Shown here one piece after another: positions 25,974-34,234 of a stretch of 64,000 nucleotides of DNA. The notes beneath the pieces are model-generated. The model was given only the letters and a program-made list of their open reading frames with translations. It was not told where the DNA came from and searched no databases. Origin of the DNA: JADJPO01 sp963825645. Its GTDB lineage: Bacteria > Actinomycetota > Actinomycetes > Actinomycetales > Kineosporiaceae. Numbering within the stretch: position 1 is the first letter of the stretch; each line of letters begins with the position of its first letter. The stretch covers positions 620,001 to 684,000 of the forward strand of contig CAWGTT010000002.1 of assembly GCA_963825645.1 (NCBI GenBank), in the 5' to 3' direction. Made by a program: the position numbers and the translations under genes.

Positions 25974-26055
25974 GTAAGCAGTCAGTTCCGCGTTCTCCGC
26001 AGCCAACTCCTCATACGAGCGCGGCGGGACCGGCGGCTGCGACACCCCATGATCA
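25974..26055 (-). mobile_element. IS66-family 5'-end remnant
   Basis: It begins with GTAAGCAGTCAG, the same 12-mer as the terminus of the IS66 element at 9440. On the minus strand it encodes VSQPPVPPRSYEELAAENAE, the N-terminus of an IS66 transposase (compare VPQPPVPPSYEQLAAL at 11076). The segment up to TGATCA upstream of the start is also conserved between the two. The rest of the element is missing, so this is an internal-deletion or decay product. Confidence 0.7.
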
Positions 26056-26060
26056 AAACA

Positions 26061-26762
26061 CGTTGGCAGGCCAGCGAACCCACCGACACACCGACGAACG
26101 CGCCCAGCCCCACCCGCCGATCCCGAACCGGGGACCTATCCAGTCACGCCGTGGCAATGTCGTTGGTCACGCCGGCACTTATCTCATGAGGCCCCTTCAC
26201 AAATGGTTCAGCCAATTGCAGAGAGATAGCTGGGATCCCGTCGCAATGCCCCTTGAGCCAGGCTGCTTGTAGCCGAGCTGGCGCCAAGACCGACCGCTCA
26301 GCGGCATGTCCGGAAGTACGAGCACCATGCCTGCGCGACAAAAACCATCGGTGATCTTTGTTCGGGCACTGGTCGACCGCAGACCCCGGAACTGGCAGGA
26401 ATCCTGGCGCCAACCTCGAGGTCCTGCACGACCACCTCGACAACGGCGCCGTCGTGCGTTCACCGCGACCGACGTCCGCGTCCGGCCACTGCCCTTCCTC
26501 TGAACGTCACACCTCGACCCCACGCCACGGCGACCGTCGATCCATGTCCATGCTTCTCGGCTCGGACCGCGCCGACCAGACGGATCGCGACCATCCCGTC
26601 TCGAGAGTCCACCTCGGACGGGCCCTTCCCCGAGAGGGCGCCGTGAGCGTTGACGGCGGCGAGGGTCTCCAGGGATTTTGTGCACCTTTGAGCCCTTGGT
26701 GGGCCGTCCTATGGCCCACGTATAGCCCACGACGATCGACCGCTCAGTCTCGGCGGCTCAGA
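26061..26762. other. About 700 bases without a supported gene
   Basis: Frames on both strands have Arg/Gly/Pro-rich products of shadow type. The segment has a lower GC patch (26150-26230 and 26330-26360) and one degenerate repeat-like word, GACCGCTCAGCGGCATG, near 26290. It probably consists of decayed mobile DNA next to the IS66 remnant. Confidence 0.4.
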
Positions 26763-29447
26763 TCACGAGCAACTCGCCGTTCCCGTGTCGCTGAAGCTCT
26801 CTCCCGCAATCGGAACGAACTGCCACTCGTACGAGTCGGGCCGCAGCGACATCTTCAAGACGCCGTAGGTGTCGTCGTTGGTCATCTGGCTGTTCGGCTC
26901 GAGGGACCCAACGCTCGTGTGGTTGCGTCCGCCGGAACCGACGATGAACTCCCTAATACCATTCGGATCGGCATTGCCGTTGGCGTCCTGGAGCCCGAAC
27001 CGCTCGTAGTGATGGTCGTGCCCGACAAGGACGACATCGGCGCCGAACTCCTGGAGCGCCGTCCAGAAGTCCTCAGTCCAGGTGATGTTGCCGATCGCGC
27101 CCGAGCTGAACAGCGGGTGGTGCCAGTACGCCATGATGCACTCAGAGGGATGGGCGGCGAGATCTGCCCGGAGCCACGTCTCCTGAGGGCTGCCGGCGCT
27201 ACAGCCGCCGACCTTCGAGCAGTTGCTGTTGAGCGCGATCATGTGCCAGTTGCCGAGGTCGAAGCTGTAGTAGCCCTTCGTCGGGTCTCCGGCGGCGGCC
27301 CCGAAGTACTCGTAGTACCCGGCTGCGGAGAAGTCGGTTGATGCCGCCGGATCGTTGTACTCGTGGTTGCCGACGGAGGGGTACGTGATGTCCTTGAACC
27401 GGCCCCAGCTGAGGTCATAGGACCCGTTGAACTGGTCGATCGTCCCGTCTTCGTACTGATTGTCGCCCAGGATCAGCACGGCGTTGGGGTCGATGCCGAG
27501 GACGAGATCCGAGGTCGCCAGTTGCTTGCAGTTGTTGGAGGTCCCGACGCCGCCGTTGAAGCTCGACGACGTGGGGTCACACGCGATGTCGCCGGCCGCC
27601 GCGATCACCACCGTCTGGGGGTCGAGCACGTTGACGACGGTCGACCCTCGGGCCGTATCGGTACCTGCGGTGGCCGTCAACCGGGCGGTCTTGAATCCCT
27701 CGGTCGTATAGGTGTGAGTCTGCGATGTGGTCGTCAGGCAGTTCGGGATCGTGTAATCCGCGCTGCCGTTGTCGTCGACGTCGATGGTGCAGCTCACCGG
27801 AGCGCCGGTGGCGTGGGTGACCGACCAGCTGAAGGTGATCTGCTCACCGGGCGCTGGGCGCTCGGGGGTGTGGGTGAAGCTGTTGATGGTGATGTTCTGG
27901 GTGTACTCGATGTGGAGCAGCGGCGCCGCAGCGGTCGACCCGTTGTACGACTCGGCGGTGCGGTGTCCGGTTCCGGTGATGATGACGGACAATGCTTGAC
28001 CGGCGTTCCAGCCGGCCCGGTCCACGATCTCTTGGATCACTGACGACAGATTCGTGGTGCGCTGATCGGTGCCCGCCTGCCCGACGGTGTTCCACGGCGG
28101 CGGTGACCACGACGCCGACGCGGAGGTCGTCGGCCGCGACGAGATGTTGAAGCTCGACGAACCGAACGTGACCGAGTTGTCAGTGTCCTCGCCGCGGATG
28201 GTGAGGTTGGTGGTCTCGGTATTGGTCTCATCGACCGTGAACTGGATCCAGGCATTGGTGATGTTGGCCGACGAGGGCACATCGATGTTGGCAAACCGGA
28301 TCCCCACCGTCTGGTTCGACCCGTCGTTCACCAACTCCAGATCAGAGCTTCCCCGACTCACACTGCCGCTCGGCGACTCCTCGGCGTCATCGTCGCTGTT
28401 GGTGACGCGTTGGTCGACCACGGTGCCGCCGGGTGGCGGCGGTGCCGCGGTGACCGTCACGCCGGTGGTCGCCTCAGCTGAGCCGTTGGCGTTGGACGCC
28501 GTCAGCCGGGCGGTCTTGGACCCCGCGCTCGCGTAACTGTGGTTCTGGGTCGCGGTCGACTGGCAGTTCGAGATCGTGTACTCGACGCTGCCGTTGTCGT
28601 CGACGTCCAGCGTGCACGTCACCGGGTCGCCGTGACCGTCGGACACCGACCACGAGAAGGTCACCGTCTCATCGACACCTGCCGTGGTCGGCGATGCCGC
28701 GAAATTGGCGATCCCAACGCCGGGAATACCGGTGGTGTACTCGATGTGGATCAGGGGCGCTGTGGTCGGCGAGCCGTTGTACGACTCGGCAGTGCGGTGC
28801 CCGGTGCCGGTGATGATGAGGGCCATCGGGTTGCCGCTGGCCCACCCGCCCTGACCGATGATCTCTTGGATCACCGACGACAGGTTGGTGGTGCGCTGGT
28901 CGGTGCCCGCCTGCCCGACGGTGTTCCACGCCGGCGGTGACCACGACGCCGACGCGGAGGTCGTCGGCCGCGACGAGACGTTGAACGACGTTCCGGTGAA
29001 CGTCCCGGCACTGGTGGACTTCTCACCACGGATCGTCAAGTTGGTCGTCTCAATATTCGTCTCGTCGGCGGCGAACTGCACATAGGCGTTCGTGATCGTC
29101 GCCCCCGCAGGAACCGCAACAGACGCAAACCGGATCCCCACCGTCTGGTTCGACCCGTCGTTCACCAACTCCAGATCAGAGCTTCCCCGACTCACACTGC
29201 CGCTCGGCGACTCCTCGGCGTCATCGGCGGTAGCCGAGACACGCTGCTCGACCACGGTCGGCGTCTCCTCTGCCACCGCGTGAGGGACCTGCGGCAGTGT
29301 CGCCAGACTCAGGCCCATGATCGTGGCGAGGAGGAGAGCGGATCGCAGCCCGCGGGACCTACGCCGATTCCCCCCACCAGAGTGCCCGGCATTCACCCCG
29401 ACGGATCGTGACCGTCGTGAACTGCCACTCCACCGCGCCAAACCCAC
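26763..29447 (-). CDS. Secreted metallophosphoesterase with duplicated beta domains
   Basis: 894 residues if started at GTG 29447 (GGGGGG 5 bases upstream); other starts between 29534 and 29396 are possible. A basic n-region and hydrophobic core (SALLLATIMGLSLATL) end in PHAVA, a signal peptide. Two copies of a 278-residue unit follow: a DNRLRE-like jelly-roll domain (DLELVNDGSNQTVGIRF, NAYVQF, LTIRGE, IIQEI) plus a PKD-like Ig domain (ITFSWSV...CTLDVDDNGS, TARLTA). The C-terminal phosphoesterase has the metal-binding signatures AAAGDIACD, LILGDNQYEDG, SVGNHEY, AYWHHPLF and VLVGHDHHYERF, matching calcineurin-like acid phosphatases. It probably acts outside the cell on phosphate esters. Confidence 0.92.
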   Translation of the reverse strand: MGLARWSGSSRRSRSVGVNAGHSGGGNRRRSRGLRSALLLATIMGLSLATLPQVPHAVAEETPTVVEQRVSATADDAEESPSGSVSRGSSDLELVNDGSNQTVGIRFASVAVPAGATITNAYVQFAADETNIETTNLTIRGEKSTSAGTFTGTSFNVSSRPTTSASASWSPPAWNTVGQAGTDQRTTNLSSVIQEIIGQGGWASGNPMALIITGTGHRTAESYNGSPTTAPLIHIEYTTGIPGVGIANFAASPTTAGVDETVTFSWSVSDGHGDPVTCTLDVDDNGSVEYTISNCQSTATQNHSYASAGSKTARLTASNANGSAEATTGVTVTAAPPPPGGTVVDQRVTNSDDDAEESPSGSVSRGSSDLELVNDGSNQTVGIRFANIDVPSSANITNAWIQFTVDETNTETTNLTIRGEDTDNSVTFGSSSFNISSRPTTSASASWSPPPWNTVGQAGTDQRTTNLSSVIQEIVDRAGWNAGQALSVIITGTGHRTAESYNGSTAAAPLLHIEYTQNITINSFTHTPERPAPGEQITFSWSVTHATGAPVSCTIDVDDNGSADYTIPNCLTTTSQTHTYTTEGFKTARLTATAGTDTARGSTVVNVLDPQTVVIAAAGDIACDPTSSSFNGGVGTSNNCKQLATSDLVLGIDPNAVLILGDNQYEDGTIDQFNGSYDLSWGRFKDITYPSVGNHEYNDPAASTDFSAAGYYEYFGAAAGDPTKGYYSFDLGNWHMIALNSNCSKVGGCSAGSPQETWLRADLAAHPSECIMAYWHHPLFSSGAIGNITWTEDFWTALQEFGADVVLVGHDHHYERFGLQDANGNADPNGIREFIVGSGGRNHTSVGSLEPNSQMTNDDTYGVLKMSLRPDSYEWQFVPIAGESFSDTGTASCS
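28291..28392. repeat. 102-bp exact internal repeat, copy 1 (in the metallophosphoesterase gene)
   Basis: Identical base for base to 29125-29226. Together with a second nearly identical block (28087 against 28921), the period is 834 bp, exactly 278 codons. This shows an in-frame tandem duplication of the jelly-roll/PKD module. Confidence 0.9.
29125..29226. repeat. 102-bp exact internal repeat, copy 2
   Basis: Partner of 28291-28392. Flanking parts of the two modules have diverged, while this block has no difference. That suggests a recent duplication or gene conversion limited to this block. Confidence 0.9.
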
Positions 29448-29638
29448 GTCAACCCCCCAACCTCGACTGGGCGCAGCCAGCCTAATAGTGACCGCAGACG
29501 CTACTACGCGATGGCTCGACCATGGTGCAATCACGAAAAGTCGCGGAATGGGAGGCGACTCCGAAAGGCCGCCTGCGGCTCCGAGCAGGATGGAGGCGGA
29601 CGGGGGGCCCCTGCGCGGCCGCGGAAGAGGGACCGGGC

Positions 29639-29860
29639 ATGGACGGCGAGCGAGAGACGGCCGAGGAAACGGCGCGGGACCGGCTGGAGGCCGGCCGCGA
29701 ACGCAGGGACCGGGTGGACGGCGCCGTCGGGGAGGCCAGGTCCGCTGCCGCGACCGCTCGCGACGAGGGCGTGGACCAACTGCCGCCGGCCGAGGAGGAC
29801 GAGGGCCGCCACCCCGATGTCGTCTACCCCGCGTCCGACGAGGGCACCGACGACGCGTGA
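29639..29860 (+). CDS. Small acidic hypothetical protein
   Basis: 73 residues from ATG 29639 (MDGERETAEETARDRLEAGR), with GAAGAGG about 9 bases upstream. Highly charged and probably helical, rich in Glu, Asp, Arg and Ala, with no Cys and no hydrophobic segment. It resembles small disordered stress-type proteins of actinomycetes but no family is recognised. It is divergent from the metallophosphoesterase. Confidence 0.45.
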   Translation: MDGERETAEETARDRLEAGRERRDRVDGAVGEARSAAATARDEGVDQLPPAEEDEGRHPDVVYPASDEGTDDA

Positions 29861-30113
29861 CGCCGGCGAGCGGCTACCCCTACTCCCCCACGCCGCGGGT
29901 GCTGCTCACCACGCGCCACTGGGCCGGGTGGTCAACTCGTTCCCTCACGCCCAAGTGCGCAGGCTGCCCGAGGCCGAGCAAGGACGTAGGAGCGCCGACC
30001 CAATCCGAGCTCAGCCGGCCAAGCCGGCCGGGCCAGCGCCGGGGTGGCCGCACTGGCGCTGTCGATCCTCTTGGCGATTCTGACCGTCGCCGACCTACCG
30101 ACCGGATCCGCAT

Positions 30114-30192
30114 GCGGCGACGTTTCCCAGGACTTCGCGGCTTGTTGTCTTCCCAAGCTGACAGTGCGGGTTCGATTCCCGTACCCGCTCCA
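30114..30192 (+). pseudogene. tRNA-Gly(TCC)-like sequence, degenerate
   Basis: The 3' half CTTCCCAAGCTGACAG, then GTGCGGGTTCGATTCCCGT and ACCCGCTCCA, is close to actinobacterial tRNA-Gly with anticodon TCC. There is one extra C in the anticodon loop and one base missing in the acceptor strand. The 5' half starts GCGGCGA but no proper D arm is present, and two acceptor pairs mismatch. It is not expected to work as a tRNA. A related inverted copy is at 31818-31877. Confidence 0.65.
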
Positions 30193-30209
30193 CACAAGTC
30201 CTGCGCAGT

Positions 30210-30809
30210 GTGGTGCCGTCGGCTCACGGTCCGGTGCTGGCCGTCCTCGGCGGCACGACCACGCCCCTCACCGGGCGGACGATCGCCGAGCTGAGGCATC
30301 CCCGGGTCTCCTAGCCCCGGGTCGCGCGGATTCTGAACGACCTGACCCACGCCGGGCTCGTCGACCGCACCCCCGCCGGTCCGGCGTCGCTGTTCACGCT
30401 CAACCGCGACCACCTCGCCGCCGGCGCCGTCTAAGCGCTGACCTCACTGCGCCAGCAACTGCGGGCGCGCATCGCCGAGCACACCCGCGGTTGGACGCAC
30501 CGGCCCGACGCCCTCGTCGTCTACGGCTCGGCGGCGCGCGGTGACAGTGACACCGACAGCGACATCGACCTGCTCGTGGTGCGGCCGGCGGGCGTGCAGG
30601 ACGACGACCCAGACTGGCAGCAGGACCTCACCGGCCTCGCCGCGCGCGTGACCCGCTGGACCGGCAACCCGTGCGAGCTGCTCGACCGATCGGCCGACCA
30701 GCTGGGCGAGATGGCTACCGGCGGCGAACGCCTGCTCGCTGAGATCCGCCGCGACGGCCGGGCCGTGGTCGGGTCCGTCGAGATCGTCCCGGCCCCCGAG
30801 GCGGCCTGA
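30210..30809 (+). pseudogene. Nucleotidyltransferase (MNT-type) with N-terminal winged helix, two nonsense codons
   Basis: One continuous frame from GTG 30210 to TGA 30807-30809 encodes a winged-helix start (GPVLAVLGGTTTPLTGRTIAEL, RVARILNDLTHAGLVDRTP) and an MNT catalytic domain with the GS...SDID motif (VVYGSAARGDSDTDSDIDLL). TAG at 30312-30314 replaces the Gln expected before PRVARIL, and TAA at 30432-30434 interrupts the linker. The catalytic domain downstream of the second stop is intact and could be made from an internal start. It precedes a HEPN gene by one base, the arrangement of HEPN/MNT toxin-antitoxin modules. Confidence 0.82.
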
Positions 30810-30810
30810 G

Positions 30811-31188
30811 ATGGCTCGCGAGACGACACCCACGCGCACCTTCGCAAGGCCGGCGGGTTTTCTCGAGGCCGCCCGCCTGGAGCTCGAGCGGGACCTCCAC
30901 ACCCCCGCGGCGTCATCAGCGGTGCTCGCCGGCATCAACGCCAAGGACGCCATCTGCCTGCGACTGACCGGCCGCACCGGCATGTCCGACGACCACCGCT
31001 CGGCGGTTCCCGAGCTGGCCGCGGCAGGGCCGGCGGGCAAGGCCCTTGAATCCACCTTCCGCCGCCTCCTCGCCATGAAGACCGCCGCGCAGTACCAGGC
31101 CACTCCCCTCGCCCGCACCGACGCCACCAAGGCCGTCGAATGGGCCACCCGCATGGTCGACGCCGCACGAGACATCGCGGCGACCTGA
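30811..31188 (+). CDS. HEPN-domain protein (partner of the MNT gene)
   Basis: 125 residues from ATG 30811, one base after the stop of the MNT frame. All-helical: FLEAARLELERD, SSAVLAGINAKDAICLRLTGRTG, KALESTFRRLLAMKTAAQYQA and KAVEWATRMVDAARD. The DAICLRL...R-x6-H segment (RTGMSDDH) fits the loose HEPN RNase signature, and the final YQA...A-x-x-WA pattern is usual in this group. HEPN proteins encoded behind MNT genes are often toxins that the MNT protein neutralises or AMPylates. Here the MNT gene is damaged, so the HEPN protein may be harmless or regulated otherwise. Confidence 0.78.
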   Translation: MARETTPTRTFARPAGFLEAARLELERDLHTPAASSAVLAGINAKDAICLRLTGRTGMSDDHRSAVPELAAAGPAGKALESTFRRLLAMKTAAQYQATPLARTDATKAVEWATRMVDAARDIAAT

Positions 31189-31301
31189 CTCCCGCTCGGC
31201 GAACGACCTGCGCCGGGGCCAGGGGCGGGTGTCGCTCGGGAAGCTGTCCCGGGCGAGGCGCGCGGGTCGAGTGAGGTGGTGCGTGGTCCACGGCTGCTCC
31301 G

Positions 31302-31556
31302 CTACTCGGCCGCCTTGAGCGTGGCGACCTTGGCGACGTAGTCGGCCCGCGCCTGCTCAGCGGACGTTCCGGCCAGCGCAGCCCATGCGTCGTACTTGGC
31401 CCGACCTACCAAGTTGGTGAAGCCGGGGCGCTTGCCCGAGACGTCTCCGACGGTCGCCTGCTTGTAGAGAGCGTAGAGCGCGAGCTTGACCTCTGGGCCG
31501 GGGTCCTTGGTCAGCGTGGGCACCGCCGCGACAGCGGACTCGAAGTCGTCGGTCAT
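31302..31556 (-). CDS. Acyl-CoA-binding protein (ACBP family)
   Basis: 84 residues, the normal ACBP size. The signature is nearly complete: FESAVAAVPTLTKDPGPEVKL, LYALYKQATVGDVSGKRPGF, GRAKYDAWAALAGTSAEQA and YVAKV. The conserved Tyr and Lys of LYALYKQ and the Lys/Tyr of AKYDAW bind the CoA adenosine phosphate in eukaryotic homologues. Bacterial ACBPs occur in scattered actinobacteria. It would buffer long-chain acyl-CoA in the cytoplasm. It is monocistronic, convergent with the HEPN gene. Confidence 0.93.
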   Translation of the reverse strand: MTDDFESAVAAVPTLTKDPGPEVKLALYALYKQATVGDVSGKRPGFTNLVGRAKYDAWAALAGTSAEQARADYVAKVATLKAAE

Positions 31557-31817
31557 GCCGTTCAGGCTATCGTCAGTGACCCGGATCCCCCATCCGGGTT
31601 GGCTGGCCTACGGGAGTCGTTCTGACGCTCTAGACGGCGCGACGGACGCGTCGTCAACCAGGACCCGATACTCACGAGGAGCCTGGGCATGGGCCTGAAC
31701 CGCAGCAGATCGGGCGCCCCAGGGTGGGTACCTGCTCGCCACCGCACGCCACCGCACGCCACCGCAAATGATCACGCCCAGTTCCGTGATCATGCCTCTG
31801 ATCTGAGCTCTTGTAGA
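31557..31817. other. Gene-free spacer with 9-bp tandem word
   Basis: The word CACCGCACGC is repeated at 31740-31765 (three partial copies). I found no gene here. The tRNA-like relic follows. Confidence 0.35.
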
Positions 31818-31877
31818 GCGGCGACGGGAATCGAAACCCGCACTGTCAGCTTGGAAACCAGCCGAGCGGCTCGCCGC
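31818..31877 (-). pseudogene. tRNA-Gly-like sequence, inverted copy, D arm missing
   Basis: Read on the minus strand: GCGGCGA pairs perfectly with TCGCCGC as an acceptor stem. CGGCT/AGCTG forms an anticodon-like stem around TTCC. The T arm GCGGGTTTCGATTCCCGT has an 8-base loop instead of 7. Only 8 bases lie where a D arm should be. The block AAGCTGACAGTGCGGGTT is shared with the relic at 30114-30192, in opposite orientation. Confidence 0.6.
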
Positions 31878-32024
31878 GACCAGGCCAATGCTGTCTGACC
31901 TGCATCGACACTATGATCTTGCCCGTTGCTGAAAGCCTGATCTGGGTAGGGGCCTGGCGGGCGGCAGGCGTGCCGCCCTCTGGGCTGGAGTCATCGAGAA
32001 ACGACGGCGAGATGGGGAGGGGTC

Positions 32025-32382
32025 ATGAGCAGGTCGCCCGAGGTCGACGATTGGTTCGCCGCGCGAGCACCCCGCCAAGAACGCGATGCTCCGCCTGCGG
32101 GAGATCGTCCTGGACGACGACAGCGTTGACGAGACGATCAAGTGGAAGGGCCCGACGTTCATCTATCGGGGCAACGTGACCAGCCTCAACGCCCCGACGA
32201 AAGGCGCACGTCAGCCTCGTGTTCCATACCGGGGCGTCCATACCCGGCGATCACCCGCTGCTCCAGGGGGGCGGGGACACCGCGCGGTACATGACCTTTG
32301 CTGATCGCGCCGCCGCGGGGCCGCCGCGGACGACGTTCGAACGGTCCTCGAGGCGTGGTGCCAGTGGCGGGAGAACGGGTAG
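32025..32382 (+). pseudogene. DUF1801-family protein, several frameshifts
   Basis: ATG 32025 with GGGGAGGGG upstream starts MSRSPEVDDWFAARA. After a shift comes AMLRLREIVLDDDSVDETIKWKGP and TFIYRGNVTSLN, then in a third frame SLVFHTGASIPGDHPLLQG and YMTFADRAAA, and finally VRTVLEAWCQWREN ending at TAG 32380. The order and spacing follow DUF1801 (YdhG-like) proteins. At least three indels make it non-functional. Confidence 0.8.
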
Positions 32383-32553
32383 CCGTGGGCGCGTCGGCGA
32401 CGTCACCGGCCCGGTGCACACGTTGGAGCTGTCCGAGGCGGTCGTCGTGACACAGCCGGAGGTGCCGCGGCGAGGGCCCCCGCAATCCGTGCACCTCGCT
32501 AAACGGCCACCTGACGAGCTTCTTTGACCCGGCAGGATCGATGGGGCTGCGGG

Positions 32554-32664
32554 CTGTCACCGGCAGACCGCGACGAGTTCATCGCCAGGTACGACAGCGC
32601 GCTGGCGCAGCAGTACGGCCGGACGATGAGAGGGTTCGTCGTGGTGCCCGCGGAACTCCTGTGA
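32554..32664 (+). pseudogene. C-terminal fragment, possibly TfoX/MmcQ-like
   Basis: A 36-residue open tail, LSPADRDEFIARYDSALAQQ then YGRTMRGFVVVPAELL, before TGA 32662. The segment MRGFVVVPAELL resembles the MREYVVVPxxLL end of TfoX-N-like small proteins. No N-terminal part or start is seen upstream. The assignment is weak. Confidence 0.35.
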
Positions 32665-32747
32665 ACACTGTCGAGTCTCCGCCTACCGGCGAGGCGGGCG
32701 GGCCTCGACGGGCTACTGGATCGGCGCGCGGTTCCGTCGCCGCGACT

Positions 32748-33077
32748 GCGCCCACTGCGGCTCTTCAGGCCCTCACGAAGTGCGCGATGGCCCTTCCCGA
32801 GGTGCAGCGCCTCCTGTTGTTCGTCGAGCCCTGGAACGTTGACTCACAGCGCGCAGCCCAGGCTTGCAGCTACCGGCGCGAGGGACTCCTGCCCCGGTGG
32901 AAACGTGTCTGGGACGGGTACCAAGATATGCACGTCTACAGCGTGATCCAAGCCGAGACTGATACCCAGGACCCGATCCGAGCCGCGACCACGCTCGAGA
33001 GCACACCGGCGAGCGTGGTGAGGCCGGCAACTCCGTCTGCCGGGTCACTCCAAACGATTGGTGGATGGAGCCCGTGA
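32748..33077 (+). pseudogene. GNAT acetyltransferase, C-terminal remnant
   Basis: ALPEVQRLLLFVEPWNVDSQRAAQACSYRREGLLPRW, then DMHVYSVI, is the motif A/B end of a RimJ-type GNAT (N-x-x-S-x-R-x-A...G-x-x-x-E-G). The N-terminal two thirds are missing. The frame runs on to 33077 without conserved sequence. Confidence 0.65.
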
Positions 33078-33141
33078 CCGAGCCCGACCCTGATCACGGC
33101 ATACTGTCTCGTCGATCGCTTCGCGCTGGAGGGTGGTACGG

Positions 33142-33642
33142 ATGTCCCGACGGAGAGCGACCCTGGTCGCGGCCGTCGTGGTCGCGGTAGTCCTGGTCGC
33201 GGTCGCCGGACTCTCCCTGAGGGCCCTTCGCTCCCCACCCATCCCCACCGCGGCCTGGGCGTCTGGCACCGCTGTGGTCCGGGACCCGGACTCCACGGTC
33301 TACATCGCCCCGTCGGGAATCCTGTTCGACCTCGACTCTGCGGCACTCAACCGCGAAGCCATCCCCGCGCTCAGGACCATCGCCGCCGATATCGACAAGT
33401 CCCACCTCAATGGGACGATTCGGGTCGAGGGCTACACGGACGACGCCGGGACAGAGGACTACAACCTCGCTCTGTCCCGGCACCGCGCCCAGACGGTCGC
33501 GGCATGGCTGGTCGACGACGCCGGCATGGACAGGTCCCGGGTTCGAGTGATCGCTTTCGGCGAGAGCTCCCCGGCGCAGCCGAACGATTCCGACGCCCAC
33601 CGTCAAGCCAACCGTCGCGTGGTCATCGCAGTCGAGCGCTGA
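33142..33642 (+). CDS. OmpA-like domain, single-pass membrane protein
   Basis: 166 residues from ATG 33142 (GGAGGG about 8 bases upstream; the in-frame GTG 33133 lies too close). An N-terminal membrane anchor (ATLVAAVVVAVVLVAVAGLSL) is followed by an OmpA_C/MotB-type peptidoglycan-binding domain: GILFDLDSAALNREAIPALRTIA, IRVEGYTDDAGTEDYNLALSRHRAQTV and VIAFGESSPAQPNDS...ANRRVVI. The TD...G...N..LS..RA signature that contacts diaminopimelate is complete. It probably links the membrane to the cell wall. Confidence 0.9.
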   Translation: MSRRRATLVAAVVVAVVLVAVAGLSLRALRSPPIPTAAWASGTAVVRDPDSTVYIAPSGILFDLDSAALNREAIPALRTIAADIDKSHLNGTIRVEGYTDDAGTEDYNLALSRHRAQTVAAWLVDDAGMDRSRVRVIAFGESSPAQPNDSDAHRQANRRVVIAVER

Positions 33643-33660
33643 CCAGCCGACCAATGTCCA

Positions 33661-33690
33661 GAAGGCCGCTCCGCGGCCGAGGGTATGGCC
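33661..33690. repeat. Palindromic intergenic repeat, copy H
   Basis: AAGGCCGCTCCGCGGCC followed by GAGGGTATGGCCGCGG. The hairpin core is intact, directly downstream of the OmpA-like gene. Confidence 0.65.
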
Positions 33691-34103
33691 GCGGTGCTCG
33701 CGCCGTGGCAACCTCGGCATCGACTTCGCGCTCGACGCGCGCGAGGAGCCCACTGAGGCCCCAGCTCCGCTTCGCGTACGGCCCCGAAACGGATCGGTGA
33801 AGCACGCTGGCTGTATCCCTGTGTCGAGGTCTGTGTGTTCACGGGCTATTCCCCCATCTGCGTGACCCGCGCTCTTCTGCCCGGCGGTCGTCTCCTGGCC
33901 CGCGACGTCAGTCGGGGGTGGACGTCGGTGGCTCGCCCGTTCTGGGAACGCGCCGGGTCACCGACCACTCGCTTTACTACGAGCAACTGATCGACCGACT
34001 ACGGCCGGGTTGCCTGACACGCGAGTGGAGTCGGTCATGCTCCCAGTGCGCGACGGCATCAGCCTGGCTCGCCGACGTGACTGACCCAGGCCGTCAGGCG
34101 CCT
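33691..34103. other. Gene-free spacer
   Basis: About 410 bases. The frames look like shadows. No RNA or repeat apart from the flanking palindromic copies H and I. Confidence 0.35.
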
Positions 34104-34137
34104 CAGGAAGGCCGCTCGGCGGCAGGTGAGTGCGCAG
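34104..34137. repeat. Palindromic intergenic repeat, copy I (degenerate)
   Basis: AGGAAGGCCGCTCGGCGGCAGG followed by TGAGTGCGCAG. One loop base has changed, and the TGAGTGCG tail is shared with copy F. Confidence 0.55.
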
Positions 34138-34234
34138 CGTTTGGGTTCACCTGAACGATCTCTCGCGCGAGGACCGTGGCACGTCATCGTGGTGTGGTGC
34201 CGGACGAGCCAGTCACGCCACTCAGGTGATGACC

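Noticed and set aside
26197..26730. Possible integrase or phage remnant near 26.2-26.7 kb
   Set aside because: No tyrosine or serine recombinase motif could be found in any frame; the resemblance was only to basic, low-complexity sequence.
26358..27341. 327-codon plus-strand frame running into the metallophosphoesterase
   Set aside because: No start signal, no domain, and half of it is antisense to conserved phosphoesterase motifs.
30114..30192. Functional tRNA
   Set aside because: Extra base in the anticodon loop, missing acceptor base, two acceptor mismatches and no D arm. Treated as a relic.
30312..30434. Stop-codon recoding (TAG and TAA read through) in the MNT gene
   Set aside because: Two different stops in one gene and no recoding signal; ordinary pseudogene decay is simpler, and neighbouring genes are also broken.
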